NCBI RefSeq assembly: GCF_902806455.1 | Contig: NZ_CADCWQ010000002.1 | Span: 372,001-436,000 of the forward strand | Reading direction: 5' to 3' | DNA length: 64,000 nucleotides | Source of the DNA: Virgibacillus doumboii | GTDB lineage: Bacteria; Bacillota; Bacilli; Bacillales; Amphibacillaceae | Part shown: positions 52,200 through 61,149 of the stretch, piece by piece | Numbering within the stretch: position 1 is the stretch's first letter | Layout: every line of letters starts with the position of its first letter | Made by a program: the position numbers and the translations under genes | Notes under the pieces: generated by a model | The model's database searches: none | Told to the model about the DNA's origin: nothing | The model's input: only the letters and a program-made list of their open reading frames with translations

Positions 52200-52430
52200 A
52201 TGAGTTATAATGATTATTATGATGAAAAACCTTTTGAACTGCTAAGTGATGTTGAAATTGAAATGCTGCATTGGCGGGAGGAGCGAGAAAGAGAACAACA
52301 AAGAAGGAAAGAAAAAATTGAGGAATTGCAGGAAATTTACGTTCCACTCTTCAAACAATGTGTCGATTATTATTTCGAACGTAAGGAAAAGTCTGAACGA
52401 ATTAATCTGGATAAGGGGGCGAAGGAATGA
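52200..52430 (+). CDS. Small charged coiled-coil protein
   Basis: The 76-residue protein begins MSYNDYYDEKPFELL and then forms a long charged helix (LHWREEREREQQRRKEKIEE). The SD AAGGTGGGG is 6 bp upstream of ATG 52200. The stop overlaps the MBL gene by 4 bp, so the two are coupled. No family is recognised. Confidence 0.6.
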   Translation: MSYNDYYDEKPFELLSDVEIEMLHWREEREREQQRRKEKIEELQEIYVPLFKQCVDYYFERKEKSERINLDKGAKE

Positions 52431-53377
52431 TGGAGGAGAAAGAACCGATCCAACTGGATAAGCGAATCCAATTGATCGATGGTTTTGATTTAGGAATGCC
52501 GGAACGAACCGGTACATATGTGATAAATGAAGATGAACTGACACTTGTTGAAACAGGACCGAGCCCGTCCGTTAAGTACATAAAAAAAGGATTGGACGAT
52601 CTTGGCTTCGCATTGGATGAAGTGAAATATATTATCGTCACACATATTCATCTTGATCATGCTGGTGGTGCGGGATTGTTCCTGAGGGAATGCCCAAATG
52701 CAACAGTTGTCGTTCATCCAAAAGGTGCCAGACATTTAGTGAACCCCAAAAAATTGGCTGCAGGAGCAAGAGCTGTATATGGTGACAGCTTCAGTGAATT
52801 GTTTGATCCGATTATTCCTATTCCGGAAGAGCGATTGCTTATAAAGGATGAAGGGGACACACTGAAAATCGGCGGAAATTGTACACTTCAATTTTTTGAT
52901 ACACCCGGTCATTCCAAACACCACTTCAGTATATACGATCCTGTCAGTAATGGTATGTTTACCGGTGATACAGTTGGGATTCGCTACGAACAGCTTGTCC
53001 GAGATGGAATGGATTTCTTTCTACCGACAACATCGCCAAACCAATTTGATCCAAATGCCATGCATCAGTCGATTGAACGAATGCGGGAGATGAAGTTGGG
53101 CAGAATTTATTTCGGACATTTCGGCATGACAGAGAATGTTAACATGGCATTAAATCAGGTTGCGGAATGGCTTGATGTGTTCATGGAAATTGGAGAGGAA
53201 ACAGTGTCGGAAGGAAAAGGCTACGATGTCCTTGCTGAAAGGATGTTCAACCGGGTGAAAAGGGAGTTAAGCAAACTGGGTGTGCCGGATGAGCATGATG
53301 TCTATGTTCTGATTAATCTGGATATGCAAGTAAGTGCACTTGGTATTATTGATTATTTTAAAAAATTGAAGCAATAA
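52427..53377 (+). CDS. MBL-fold metallo-hydrolase
   Basis: The 316-residue protein has TGTYVINEDELTLVETGPSP, the zinc motif VTHIHLDHAGGAG near residue 70, FFDTPGHSKHHFSIYD near 155 and MFTGDTVGIRYE, then a helical C-terminal domain. It belongs to the glyoxalase-II-like/YqjP-type hydrolases. Substrate is unknown. Confidence 0.87.
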   Translation: MMEEKEPIQLDKRIQLIDGFDLGMPERTGTYVINEDELTLVETGPSPSVKYIKKGLDDLGFALDEVKYIIVTHIHLDHAGGAGLFLRECPNATVVVHPKGARHLVNPKKLAAGARAVYGDSFSELFDPIIPIPEERLLIKDEGDTLKIGGNCTLQFFDTPGHSKHHFSIYDPVSNGMFTGDTVGIRYEQLVRDGMDFFLPTTSPNQFDPNAMHQSIERMREMKLGRIYFGHFGMTENVNMALNQVAEWLDVFMEIGEETVSEGKGYDVLAERMFNRVKRELSKLGVPDEHDVYVLINLDMQVSALGIIDYFKKLKQ

Positions 53378-53381
53378 AAAA

Positions 53382-53408
53382 TGCCTGTCATTTCGTATGG
53401 CAGGCAAT
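53382..53408 (-). terminator. Hairpin after the MBL gene
   Basis: TGCCTG(T/C)CA / TGGCAGGCA forms a stem; on the reverse strand it is followed by TTTTTT. It might end a transcript from the VOC side. The rest of 53409-53539 holds nothing I can name. Confidence 0.55.
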
Positions 53409-53539
53409 GCTAATGGATTAGCAGCCATTACTCGACTAACTATTCAGATGGATCATAGTACATCCGCCGCTTTCCAACATTTTCATCTTACCTTATATTT
53501 ATTATAGTCAAAATTATGAAAAACAGTGCGATGATATAC

Positions 53540-53566
53540 AAAGCCAGGCGAATGGCCCGGCTTTCA
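53540..53566 (-). terminator. Terminator after the PhnB-like VOC gene
   Basis: GAAAGCCGGGC / GCCTGGCTTT around CATTC on the reverse strand. The T-tract is short. Confidence 0.6.
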
Positions 53567-53567
53567 A

Positions 53568-53966
53568 TTAGTGCTTCGTATAATTCAATTCCCATGATAC
53601 GCCATTTCTATCCTTTACAATAGCGTGTTTCGCACCCCAGAAGGTATCCTGCAATTCCATTTTAACTTCGCCATCTTCAGCGAGCTTATTGTAAATAGCA
53701 ATGATCTCCTCTTCGCTTTCAAGGTCAGGGCCAAGCAGGATGTTGCTGTCTTCAGGAAATTGACTTCCCAACGTATCGGCAAAATATATGATGCAATTTT
53801 CATTTATATGTAACTCTGCATGAATGTATTTGCCTTCATGCCCCTTAAACATTTCAATGCCATCAGCGAGTTGGGTGTTTTTAATTTCGCCACCAAATAC
53901 TTTCTGATAATACTCGACTTCTTCTTTACAGTTTTCAATTCTGATATGCGGGATAAGTTGTTTCAT
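53568..53966 (-). CDS. VOC-family protein (PhnB-like)
   Basis: The 132-residue protein has LIPHIRIENCKEEVEYYQKV, then FGGEIKNTQLADG, YIHAELHINENCIIYFADTL and the C-terminal FWGAKHAIVKDRNGVSWELN, typical of PhnB/YjdN-like single-module VOC proteins. These proteins are of unknown activity. ATG 53966 follows GGAGG. Confidence 0.85.
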   Translation of the reverse strand: MKQLIPHIRIENCKEEVEYYQKVFGGEIKNTQLADGIEMFKGHEGKYIHAELHINENCIIYFADTLGSQFPEDSNILLGPDLESEEEIIAIYNKLAEDGEVKMELQDTFWGAKHAIVKDRNGVSWELNYTKH

Positions 53967-53987
53967 ATGAATACCTCCATTTTGTCA

Positions 53988-54380
53988 TTATTTCTCTTCT
54001 TCCATTTTCGTAAACACTAAAATAGCAAAGAATACAAAACTCAATAGAAGTATGGACCCACCAACAATAAAGAAAACAGTCACGAGTCCATCCGCCAAAT
54101 CAAACGGTCGCAGGTAATAAAGCCACATACCTGCCGTTAGTCCGATTGCCCCGATAATGGCTGACCAGACATGAAATATTGCCAATAATTTGTTTGCTGG
54201 GGTGAAGATTTTATAGAAAACAGCCCATGCAAATAACGTCAGCCAGCCGACAACCAGAATATGGGCGTGTACCGTTTTAAATGCCAGACTGCCTGCACCG
54301 GCCATATGTGAGCCCAGGAATGCTCCCACCAGGGCGAATATTGCTGAAAATCTGAGTAATGTTTTGCTGAATGTATTCAA
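53988..54380 (-). CDS. Four-helix membrane protein resembling oxidase subunit I segments
   Basis: The 130-residue protein has four hydrophobic segments. The second contains TVHAHILVVGWLTLFAWAVF, a His-containing motif like those of cbb3-type or nitric-oxide-reductase-like subunit I helices and of related small haem-copper-oxidase-like proteins. There are too few helices for an oxidase. It may bind haem or be a domain relic. ATG 54380 follows AGGAGAGG. Confidence 0.6.
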   Translation of the reverse strand: MNTFSKTLLRFSAIFALVGAFLGSHMAGAGSLAFKTVHAHILVVGWLTLFAWAVFYKIFTPANKLLAIFHVWSAIIGAIGLTAGMWLYYLRPFDLADGLVTVFFIVGGSILLLSFVFFAILVFTKMEEEK

Positions 54381-54456
54381 TTAGTACCTCTCCTTTTACA
54401 GTAACTTCTTGTAGTCTACCTGATGAATGTGAATGGAGTATGAATGGAATGTTACA

Positions 54457-55260
54457 CTAAATACGGATCATTTTTATTGTGGAAGTAATCTCCTTTTCCG
54501 CAGATCCACTGGTCCATTCATGCGGGTAGTATCCTAACGGGTTACAGATGATTTCCATGCCATCCTTCTGTTCATGGTAACGTTTATGTACATGACCAAA
54601 TATATACTTTTTCACATTATATTGCTCTGCCAGTTCGCCAAATGTCGAGCTTCCCATCATCGAATTGAAAAAGTCCCAGCCTGGATCGCCCTTATACTCC
54701 ACATAATTACTGAATGGAACGAAATGGGTAACCATGATGATGTTTTGGTCACGGTGATTTTCGAGCCAGTAGGAAAGTTTTCTGGTATAACGATCAGTGA
54801 CATCCTGATCTGATTCCGCCCAATTAACATGGGTTTTGTCCGGCCAGGTGAATCCGTAGATGGTTCCTTTTTTAAAATCATCCGTTGTGTATTCGGGAAG
54901 TCCAAAGCTGTAGTCATACCAGCCACCATCACCTATTATAATCCAGTCTTTATTCAGTTCGACAACACCATTCCCCAGGTTACCCGGAAATTGCAATAGC
55001 GTTTCATATGCTTCGACAGCGCTTTTATCATGAATATCATGATTGCCATGGACATACAACACTTTTGTCTCCGGACACGCCTCTTGAAGCTGGTTCAGTT
55101 TATCCAGCGCTTTTTGCGGTTTTTGCGCCACATCACCGGCAATGATAAATACATCGGGGTTATTTTCTATAATCCAATTTGTTAGAATGGACATGATATT
55201 TTCCCCTGTATTCTTCCTGTTCAGACCTTCATGAATGTCGGATAGTACACCAAGTTTCAT
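54457..55260 (-). CDS. Metallophosphoesterase
   Basis: The 267-residue calcineurin-like enzyme begins MKLGVLSDIHEGLNRK. The series DVFIIAGDVAQKP, VLYVHGNHDIHDK, IIMVTHFVPFSNYVEY and IFGHVHKRYH gives all the metal ligands. ATG 55260 is used because GAGGAG precedes it and the upstream 49 codons are not protein-like. Substrate is unknown. Confidence 0.87.
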   Translation of the reverse strand: MKLGVLSDIHEGLNRKNTGENIMSILTNWIIENNPDVFIIAGDVAQKPQKALDKLNQLQEACPETKVLYVHGNHDIHDKSAVEAYETLLQFPGNLGNGVVELNKDWIIIGDGGWYDYSFGLPEYTTDDFKKGTIYGFTWPDKTHVNWAESDQDVTDRYTRKLSYWLENHRDQNIIMVTHFVPFSNYVEYKGDPGWDFFNSMMGSSTFGELAEQYNVKKYIFGHVHKRYHEQKDGMEIICNPLGYYPHEWTSGSAEKEITSTIKMIRI

Positions 55261-55373
55261 TTCAATCCACTCCTCACATTCGGATTTGTTATTTCCTAAA
55301 AAATATTGGTAAATTAATCTTAACATACAGCCACGCCCGATACTGTCTATTTTAAAAAATCTCAATTTTGCTG

Positions 55374-55403
55374 TTGACTTCCAGGGTGTATCAATCGTAT
55401 AAT
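55374..55403 (+). promoter_or_regulatory. Promoter of the ytr-like operon
   Basis: TTGACT (55374-55379), an 18-bp spacer and TATAAT (55398-55403). The -10 lies within a GTGTAT-N10-ATACAC inverted repeat (55386-55407), so regulator binding there would block RNA polymerase. Confidence 0.65.
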
Positions 55404-55475
55404 ACACAATATAAGCGTATTAACCTCTTAATACACGCATTTTTTTGACCATAGTGTATTAAGCTATTAATACAC
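55386..55475 (+). promoter_or_regulatory. Cluster of three GntR (YtrA-type) operators
   Basis: Site 1 is GTGTAT...ATACAC at 55386-55407, over the -10. Site 2 is GCGTATTAA-CCTC-TTAATACACGC at 55415-55438. Site 3 is GTGTATTAA-GCTA-TTAATACAC at 55454-55475, a perfect 9-bp inverted repeat. They share the half-site GTGTATTAA and precede the GntR gene, consistent with autorepression. Confidence 0.7.
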
Positions 55476-55508
55476 AAGATTACACATACAAGATTAGGAG
55501 CTGTGGTG

Positions 55509-55898
55509 ATGAATGTGAATTTCAATAAACGGGACCCGGTTTATGTACAGGTTATCCGCCATTTCAAAGAACAGATTGCCACTGGGATTTTTGAACCGGG
55601 GCAGGAGATTCCGTCACGGCGGGAATTAGCCAACAAATTAAAAATAAATCCGAACACGGCGCAGCGGGCGTACAAAGAAATGGAGGAAGAGGGCTTGATT
55701 TATACCGAGCGGAATTTGCCGAGTAAAATTACTAAAGATGAAAAAATACTTGGTTCAGTACGGGAGGAACTTATTTTGGAAGCGGTAGACGCCTTTATCC
55801 ATTCCATTCGTTCGATAAATGTTCCCGTTGACGAAGTGCTGGATCTGGTCAAAGAGAAATATACAAATGAACGTAATGGGAGGCGATCAGATGATTGA
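55509..55898 (+). CDS. GntR-family regulator, YtrA subfamily
   Basis: The 129-residue protein has the short YtrA-type layout: winged helix (PVYVQVIRHFKEQIATGIFE, PSRRELANKLKINPNTAQRA, EEEGLIYTERNLPS) and a C-terminal dimerisation helix of about 45 residues with no large effector domain. It probably represses the ABC operon through the three palindromes upstream. ATG 55509 lies 8 bp after AGGAG. It overlaps the ATPase gene by 8 bp. Confidence 0.9.
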   Translation: MNVNFNKRDPVYVQVIRHFKEQIATGIFEPGQEIPSRRELANKLKINPNTAQRAYKEMEEEGLIYTERNLPSKITKDEKILGSVREELILEAVDAFIHSIRSINVPVDEVLDLVKEKYTNERNGRRSDD

Positions 55899-56580
55899 AG
55901 TAAAAGATATTAGGAAAAAATTCGGCCGAAAACAAGTGCTGAAAGGGGTTTCTTTTACCGCAAATAAAGGTGAAATCACTTGTATTATCGGTATAAATGG
56001 GGTTGGTAAGACGACGATTTTGAATGCGATAATGGCGCTCACCCCGCTTAATGGCGGTCAAATTCTGATTAATGGTGAAAAAGTTAACAAAGAAAGCTTT
56101 GAAAAAGTCACATTCATTCCGGATGCAATCACAATGATGCCGAGCATGACGATAGCTGAGGCGATGCAGTTTATGGATGATTTTTATGACAGCTGGAATC
56201 AGGAGCGCGCAACGGAGTTACTAAAGTTTTTTAAACTCCAGGAAAGCGAGAAAATTTCCAGTTTGTCAAAAGGGAATACCGCAAAAGTTAACCTGCTTCT
56301 GGGATTGGCACTGGACGTGGATTTTCTATTAATGGATGAGCCTTTCTCCGGGATTGATATTTTCAGCCGGGAACAGATTGCCGAAGTATTTACCAGCCAT
56401 CTGGTGGAAGACCGCGGCGTTATCATTACAACACACGAAATAGGCGACATCGAGCATCTGATTGACAATGTTGTGCTCCTTGATGAAGGTGTTGTGTTGA
56501 AAGAATTCAACAGTGAAGAAGTACGGGAAAATGAAGGGAAATCTGTTGTTGACGTGATGAGAGAGGTGTATCAGAAATGA
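55891..56580 (+). CDS. ABC transporter ATPase (YtrB-like)
   Basis: The 229-residue ATPase starts MIEVKDIRKKFGRKQVLKG at ATG 55891, with GGGAGG upstream. Walker A is IIGINGVGKTTILNAI, the signature LSKGNTAKVNLLLGLAL is degenerate (LSKGN rather than LSGGQ), as is common in the YtrB/BcrA-like group, and Walker B is FLLMDEPFSGID. It would power the adjacent permease. Confidence 0.88.
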   Translation: MIEVKDIRKKFGRKQVLKGVSFTANKGEITCIIGINGVGKTTILNAIMALTPLNGGQILINGEKVNKESFEKVTFIPDAITMMPSMTIAEAMQFMDDFYDSWNQERATELLKFFKLQESEKISSLSKGNTAKVNLLLGLALDVDFLLMDEPFSGIDIFSREQIAEVFTSHLVEDRGVIITTHEIGDIEHLIDNVVLLDEGVVLKEFNSEEVRENEGKSVVDVMREVYQK

Positions 56581-57410
56581 ACCGTTTTATAAAATTAGTG
56601 AACTTTGAATTAAGCCGGTTTATGAAAATTTACCTGGTGCTGATTGGGGTAACACTAGTTGCTCAAGTGGCTGGTGTGATCGTAAAAGCGAATCAATACA
56701 TGGGTAAGGCAAACCAGGCTATCTATGAGGATATGGTCTCGAAAGCACAATTTCTTGACCAGACCGGGCCAATGTCAATGATGCATTTTGTCAAAAGCAT
56801 GTGGTTTATGGGGCCAATTGCTTTATGTGTTGTTACCTTAGTTATTTATATATTCTTTATCTGGTATCGTGACTGGGTTGGTAAAAACACGTTTATCTAT
56901 CGTTTACTGATGTTGCCGACGTCCAGACTGAATGTGTATCTTGCTAAAGCAATATCCATCTTTTTAATGGTACTGGGGCTTGTTGCGATTCAGTTGTTGC
57001 TGCTGCCACTTGAAAGCAAGGTTTTAACATGGGTTGTTCCAAGTGATTTCAGAATGGATATGCCGGTTGATCAGATTGTTAGTAATTTTTATTATTTAAC
57101 GATACTTTATCCGAAATCATTTATTGAATTTGTCTTGTATTATGGAGCAGGATTTATGGTTTTGACAGTTCTGTTTACCGCAGTATTGTTCGAGCGCAGC
57201 TATAAATGGAAAGGAATTTTGCTCGGTGCCGGATACGGTTTTCTGTCAATTGTTATTTTTGTATTGCCTTTAATACCCATGGTGATTTTTCAAAAAGAAT
57301 ACCTTTATCCGATAGAAATTCTTATCGTGGAAATTATCATGGGATTGATCGTAACAGCCGCAGCAATCTGGCTGGGTGGATTCCTGTTGAAGAAAAAAAT
57401 AACGGTGTGA
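56577..57410 (+). CDS. ABC transporter permease (YtrC/D-like)
   Basis: The 277-residue protein has six hydrophobic segments, among them MKIYLVLIGVTLVAQVAGVI, IALCVVTLVIYIFFIWY, AISIFLMVLGLVAIQLLLL and IEILIVEIIMGLIVTAAAIW. A soluble loop of about 50 residues follows segment 1. It overlaps the ATPase by 4 bp. Confidence 0.8.
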   Translation: MNRFIKLVNFELSRFMKIYLVLIGVTLVAQVAGVIVKANQYMGKANQAIYEDMVSKAQFLDQTGPMSMMHFVKSMWFMGPIALCVVTLVIYIFFIWYRDWVGKNTFIYRLLMLPTSRLNVYLAKAISIFLMVLGLVAIQLLLLPLESKVLTWVVPSDFRMDMPVDQIVSNFYYLTILYPKSFIEFVLYYGAGFMVLTVLFTAVLFERSYKWKGILLGAGYGFLSIVIFVLPLIPMVIFQKEYLYPIEILIVEIIMGLIVTAAAIWLGGFLLKKKITV

Positions 57411-57423
57411 AAGGAGTATCTAC

Positions 57424-58608
57424 ATGAAACGCTATTGGAAATTAATCGCAATCGTAACGGTTGCTGTTTTAACGATTGGAACGTTTTATATACAGTCGGC
57501 TATATCGGCAAGCAATTATCCGGAAGTAATTATTAAAAAAGAAAGCGGGAATGAAGAGCTGATTGAGAACATTACATTAAATGGGTCTTATTTTGCGGGT
57601 GGTAATACTAGTCAGCCGCTGACACTTACCAGCGAAGAGTCAAACTTTCGTGGTGAACGGTCTTTCTTTGAGCGATTGCGTGGGATGCATAGTCCTGAGA
57701 TGAACCAGCTGCAGGATGAATACCGGGGCTTTATGCGCGGAAAAGGTGGTGTCGTATCATCTTATCTGGATTCGGAAAATGTGCTTGCCTATGTTGACAT
57801 TGTCAATCAATCGTTTAATCAAACACCAAGTGAAATGGAGTTTGAAATTGCTGTCCTAAACAAAGAAAGTGGTGAAACGACTACATTTTCATTGCCTGTT
57901 CCGAACAGAGCATTATATTCACGTGCACATGTAGTCGATGTTCAAATGGTTAATGGTGACCTTAAGGTTTTGACGCAAAATACCCTAAAGCCATCTGAGG
58001 GTGAATTTATCAGTCAGGAAATTCATATGTACAGTTTTAATGTGGATGAGCAAGAAATAAATGGAGAAAATGAAATTACGATTGCCAAGAGTAAGGGTAC
58101 CAACGTGTTCAGCTATATTAACACAATGGGTGAGATGGATCGGATGGGCCTTCACAATTATATGGTGTTCTCCACAGGAATGGATAACTTAGGGCCAGAG
58201 GGAAAAGTAGAACAAAGCAGCCAGCAGTATATAGCTTATAATTTTGCAGAGAATAAAAAAGAAATAATTGAAATTCCGGAACAACTTCAGAATAGTAGAC
58301 AATACAGTTTTGATGGCGAAAATCTATATGCGGTTGCCGGCCAGGAAAAAACGAGTATTATTGTTTACAACTTGAAGTCCAAAAAGATAGAGAACGAGAT
58401 CGAAGTACCGTCGCAAAGTATGAATCATCCGTTAATTAGTGCATCAGATGGCAAGTTGTATATGCTCCAAACGCTGGAAACAGAATTCCCGGAATTAATT
58501 GTGTTTGACGTAAAAACGGGTGAAACTTTATACAAAGGAAAAGTTACCACAAAAGAACCTGTTAAAGGTGATGTGTTCTTTAACTTTTATGAAATGAAAG
58601 TAAACTGA
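57424..58608 (+). CDS. Exported protein of the ytr-like operon, unknown function
   Basis: The 394-residue protein has an N-terminal membrane anchor or signal (LIAIVTVAVLTIGTFYIQSA) followed by a strand-rich extracytoplasmic domain. Regularly spaced motifs such as LKVLTQNTLKPSEGEF, QYSFDGENLYAVAGQEKTSI and LISASDGKLYMLQTLE suggest a beta-propeller. It follows the permease by 13 bp with SD AAAGGAG, so it is probably an accessory to the transporter or an envelope-stress sensor. Confidence 0.65.
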   Translation: MKRYWKLIAIVTVAVLTIGTFYIQSAISASNYPEVIIKKESGNEELIENITLNGSYFAGGNTSQPLTLTSEESNFRGERSFFERLRGMHSPEMNQLQDEYRGFMRGKGGVVSSYLDSENVLAYVDIVNQSFNQTPSEMEFEIAVLNKESGETTTFSLPVPNRALYSRAHVVDVQMVNGDLKVLTQNTLKPSEGEFISQEIHMYSFNVDEQEINGENEITIAKSKGTNVFSYINTMGEMDRMGLHNYMVFSTGMDNLGPEGKVEQSSQQYIAYNFAENKKEIIEIPEQLQNSRQYSFDGENLYAVAGQEKTSIIVYNLKSKKIENEIEVPSQSMNHPLISASDGKLYMLQTLETEFPELIVFDVKTGETLYKGKVTTKEPVKGDVFFNFYEMKVN

Positions 58609-58645
58609 ATTTATTACTGATTATTTTGAGTTGGATAAGAAATAT

Positions 58646-58688
58646 GAGCCCCTAAGGGTTATAACCTTAATCTTAGGGGCTCTCTTAT
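58646..58688 (+). terminator. Terminator of the ytr-like operon
   Basis: GAGCCCCTAAG / CTTAGGGGCTC encloses a 15-base loop containing a small inner stem. TCTTATT follows. Confidence 0.75.
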
Positions 58689-58728
58689 TCGACTTTCATC
58701 AAGTAATACGCTCATGGCTGCATATGGT

Positions 58729-59301
58729 TTATGCAAAAGGAAAATCATTAACCGATATCGGTGTAACAGGATCCAGGCATGTAATTCCAACAAATTTATT
58801 TAAATCCACAGTTAAACATATTCCGGTTGACTGAAAACCAGTAACAGGGTCATCGGCCGGGAAGTAATGTGAAAGTGCACTATGGCTATCCTCTATTTTG
58901 GTCATTAAAATCTCACAGTCCGTGACCGGCAAAAGTAATTCCAACCGAACACAACAGTCACTGTCGTCTACAAAACTTTTTGCCCTGAAAATCGGTGTTT
59001 CAGCATTACCAAAGAAAGTTCCATCTTCATCAGACATTGGTGCCTGAAATACACCGGTTCCTATAAACGGGTCACAGGATCCTTCGCAATATAGGATGAT
59101 TGGGATAGTTGTATTTACATTGTTACTATTATTATTGCCTCTCCTCAATTGTTGAATAGCGTCATTACAACCGCTCCGGCAATTATTATTATCGGCAACT
59201 TCATCCTGTGCTTTTACAATTTTTTTCACAACGTCACATACACAACCCTTGGAGGAACAATGTTTCTGTTCGGGTATTTTTTTGTGCTTATATTTGCCCA
59301 A
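58729..59301 (-). CDS. Spore coat protein of the CotY/CotZ family
   Basis: The protein of about 190 residues has the Cys-rich N-terminal part (HCSSKGCVCDVVKKIVKAQD, then CRSGCNDAIQQL) and a strand-rich C-terminal domain with DSDCCVRLELLLP and TGICLTVDLNKFVGITCLDP. CotY/CotZ proteins crosslink through disulfides to form the crust/outer-coat lattice. TTG 59301 is used because AGGAGAGG lies 5 bp upstream. A sigma-K type promoter stands before it. Confidence 0.88.
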   Translation of the reverse strand: MGKYKHKKIPEQKHCSSKGCVCDVVKKIVKAQDEVADNNNCRSGCNDAIQQLRRGNNNSNNVNTTIPIILYCEGSCDPFIGTGVFQAPMSDEDGTFFGNAETPIFRAKSFVDDSDCCVRLELLLPVTDCEILMTKIEDSHSALSHYFPADDPVTGFQSTGICLTVDLNKFVGITCLDPVTPISVNDFPFA

Positions 59302-59339
59302 AATAACCTCTCCTATCATATGAAATATATATCACTAGT

Positions 59340-59367
59340 TAATATATGTAAGAAAAAGTTGGGGGGT
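59340..59367 (-). promoter_or_regulatory. Sigma-K-type promoter of the CotY/Z gene
   Basis: On the reverse strand AC-N17-CATATATTA matches the sigma-K consensus (AC, 16-17 bp, CATANNNTA) at all defined positions. It is 39 bp before the TTG start and fits late mother-cell expression. Confidence 0.6.
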
Positions 59368-59749
59368 TTGTTTAAGAGTCTATTTCCTTATAAATTGAGC
59401 AATGTACACAAGAAGATTCGAATGCATTAGTATCTGTTCACCCATTTAAGCAGAATTGGAAAGCCGGTGATCAGCCGGCCGTCAGGGAGTATATTCATGG
59501 GTAAAATCTCAACAAGACCTTGTATCGATTACTGTATGTTATGTATTGGAAACGAATCTGAATCGGCGCTTCTACCAAGAAATTTGCACATTCTATTATT
59601 TAGTCTGCTGTTGATAGACGGATGACTGAAAATGACTTATAGTTTTCCTCACTTTTACATTTATGATTCATATACATGAGTAATGGACCATATTATGTCA
59701 GTTTAACTGCACAGCGAAGTGTTTTATTTTTGGGAATGGAGGATTTGTG
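59368..59749. other. 382-bp gap without a supported gene
   Basis: The gap separates divergent cotY/Z-like and glycosyltransferase genes. It contains an interrupted palindrome GCCGGTGATCAGCCGGC near 59462-59478. I do not see a clean promoter for the glycosyltransferase. Confidence 0.4.
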
Positions 59750-61012
59750 TTGAAAGATATTACCGCTATTCTTGTCCAATATTCAGACCAGGCAGTATTG
59801 AATAAGGCTTTAGCCTCTTTAAACAGATTCAGTTCCAGACTGGATAAGGTTATTATTTTTCAGGAGGGTAATCGTTCTTTTAGCAGCGTGAATGCGTACG
59901 ATTGGTCTAACCGGACACAGTACATTACTTATAATGGTACTGGAAAAGCACTGCGTCAAACCGTAAATACGATAAATAGTCCGTATGTATTATTCCTGCA
60001 ACGTACAGATTATCTTTCAAGTGCCGCAACTATTCAAATACCTCATCACCATCAGGTTTTAGGAACTTTCCATTCCAATCAGAAAACTGAAGTTCATTTT
60101 CCGTTACTTGTTCGTACATCGCTTCTCAAAAGTCATTCTTTTTTAACGTATAATCAGCTGCCTTTCAAAGAAGCCCTGCTCCCCTCCTGGCTTTCAACTG
60201 TTGATACTTCTCTGCAGTTGATAGAAAAAGACCTTACGAAGCAAACGAGAAATAATTATTCTACTACCATATTAGAGAAGCAAAAGTTTATGCAGAAATA
60301 TAATCTGGAGAAGGTTAACACTGGATCCGCAAACCTTTCCGTTATTATTCCAACTTATAATATGGCCGCGTATGTGGAGAATGCTGTTGTTTCCTGTCTT
60401 TTACAGAACGAACAATTGGAGGAAATACTTATTATGGATGATGGATCAACGGACGATTCCTATGAACAGATTAGGCGCTGGCATGACGGAAAACAAGTAA
60501 AGGTATTTACGAAAGAAAATGGGGGGAAGGCAAGGGCCTTAAACGATTTATTACCTCATGTCACCTCTGACTTTATATTGGAACTTGATGCTGATGACTG
60601 GCTTGACCCTGATGCTGTTTCTGAAATAAAAAAACAGCTTTTAAAGCTTCCTGATGATATTTCGGTTCTATATGGTAATTTACGAAAATGGAAACAAATA
60701 GATGGCGATGTTCTTTTTAAAAGTATTTCTAAAGGGGTCGCGGTCAAGAGCAGAGCGAATCTGCTGTCATATCGTTTTCCGCTGGGGCCAAGAATCTACC
60801 GGACTTCTTTACTTAAAAAGGCGGGAGGATTTCCGGTGATTACATGGAAAGATGGCAGACTTTATGAGGATATCAGTGTATTAAACCGATTAATCAAGAA
60901 TTCCCGCTTCCAGTACAGTGATTTCACCGTATATAATGTTCGGAAACATAAGGATAGTATTACAAAAGACAATCATTCAAACTGGAAGGACTTCTTGAAA
61001 ATATTGGAGTAA
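59750..61012 (+). CDS. GT2 glycosyltransferase in the spore-coat cluster
   Basis: The 420-residue protein has an N-terminal domain of about 190 residues with a degenerate GT-A-like start (DITAILVQYSDQAVLNKALA) and no clear DxD. Then a full GT2 domain follows: LSVIIPTYNMAAYVENAVV, EILIMDDGSTDDSYEQIRRW, NGGKARALNDLLPH and LELDADDWLDPDAV with the DxD. It is likely to glycosylate coat or crust components made by the neighbouring genes. The start is TTG 59750, 7 bp after GGAGG. Confidence 0.85.
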   Translation: MKDITAILVQYSDQAVLNKALASLNRFSSRLDKVIIFQEGNRSFSSVNAYDWSNRTQYITYNGTGKALRQTVNTINSPYVLFLQRTDYLSSAATIQIPHHHQVLGTFHSNQKTEVHFPLLVRTSLLKSHSFLTYNQLPFKEALLPSWLSTVDTSLQLIEKDLTKQTRNNYSTTILEKQKFMQKYNLEKVNTGSANLSVIIPTYNMAAYVENAVVSCLLQNEQLEEILIMDDGSTDDSYEQIRRWHDGKQVKVFTKENGGKARALNDLLPHVTSDFILELDADDWLDPDAVSEIKKQLLKLPDDISVLYGNLRKWKQIDGDVLFKSISKGVAVKSRANLLSYRFPLGPRIYRTSLLKKAGGFPVITWKDGRLYEDISVLNRLIKNSRFQYSDFTVYNVRKHKDSITKDNHSNWKDFLKILE

Positions 61013-61051
61013 AGTCAAAAGCATATGTGCGGTTAGTGACTGGGAAAAGAG

Positions 61052-61100
61052 AACAAACGAGTCCCCACCCAATTCCGGTGAGGACTCGTTTGTTAAAAAA
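61052..61100. terminator. Terminator between the glycosyltransferase and coat genes
   Basis: AACAAACGAGTCC / GGACTCGTTTGTT (13-bp stem) continues with CCACC / GGTGA and is followed by AAAAAA or, on the reverse strand, TTCTC. It serves the converging genes. Confidence 0.75.
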
Positions 61101-61149
61101 CACCCCTGTCTTTAGCCGGGATATTGAAAGGCATTTTACCATCATAGCG

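Noticed and set aside
55261..55407. 49-codon N-terminal extension of the metallophosphoesterase
   Set aside because: It overlaps the ytr-like promoter region, and the internal ATG at 55260 has a strong SD and the canonical MKLGVLSDIHEG start.
54457..55475. Divergent metallophosphoesterase as part of the ytr-like operon
   Set aside because: It is on the opposite strand and has no operator of its own beyond the shared interval, so a functional link is not supported.
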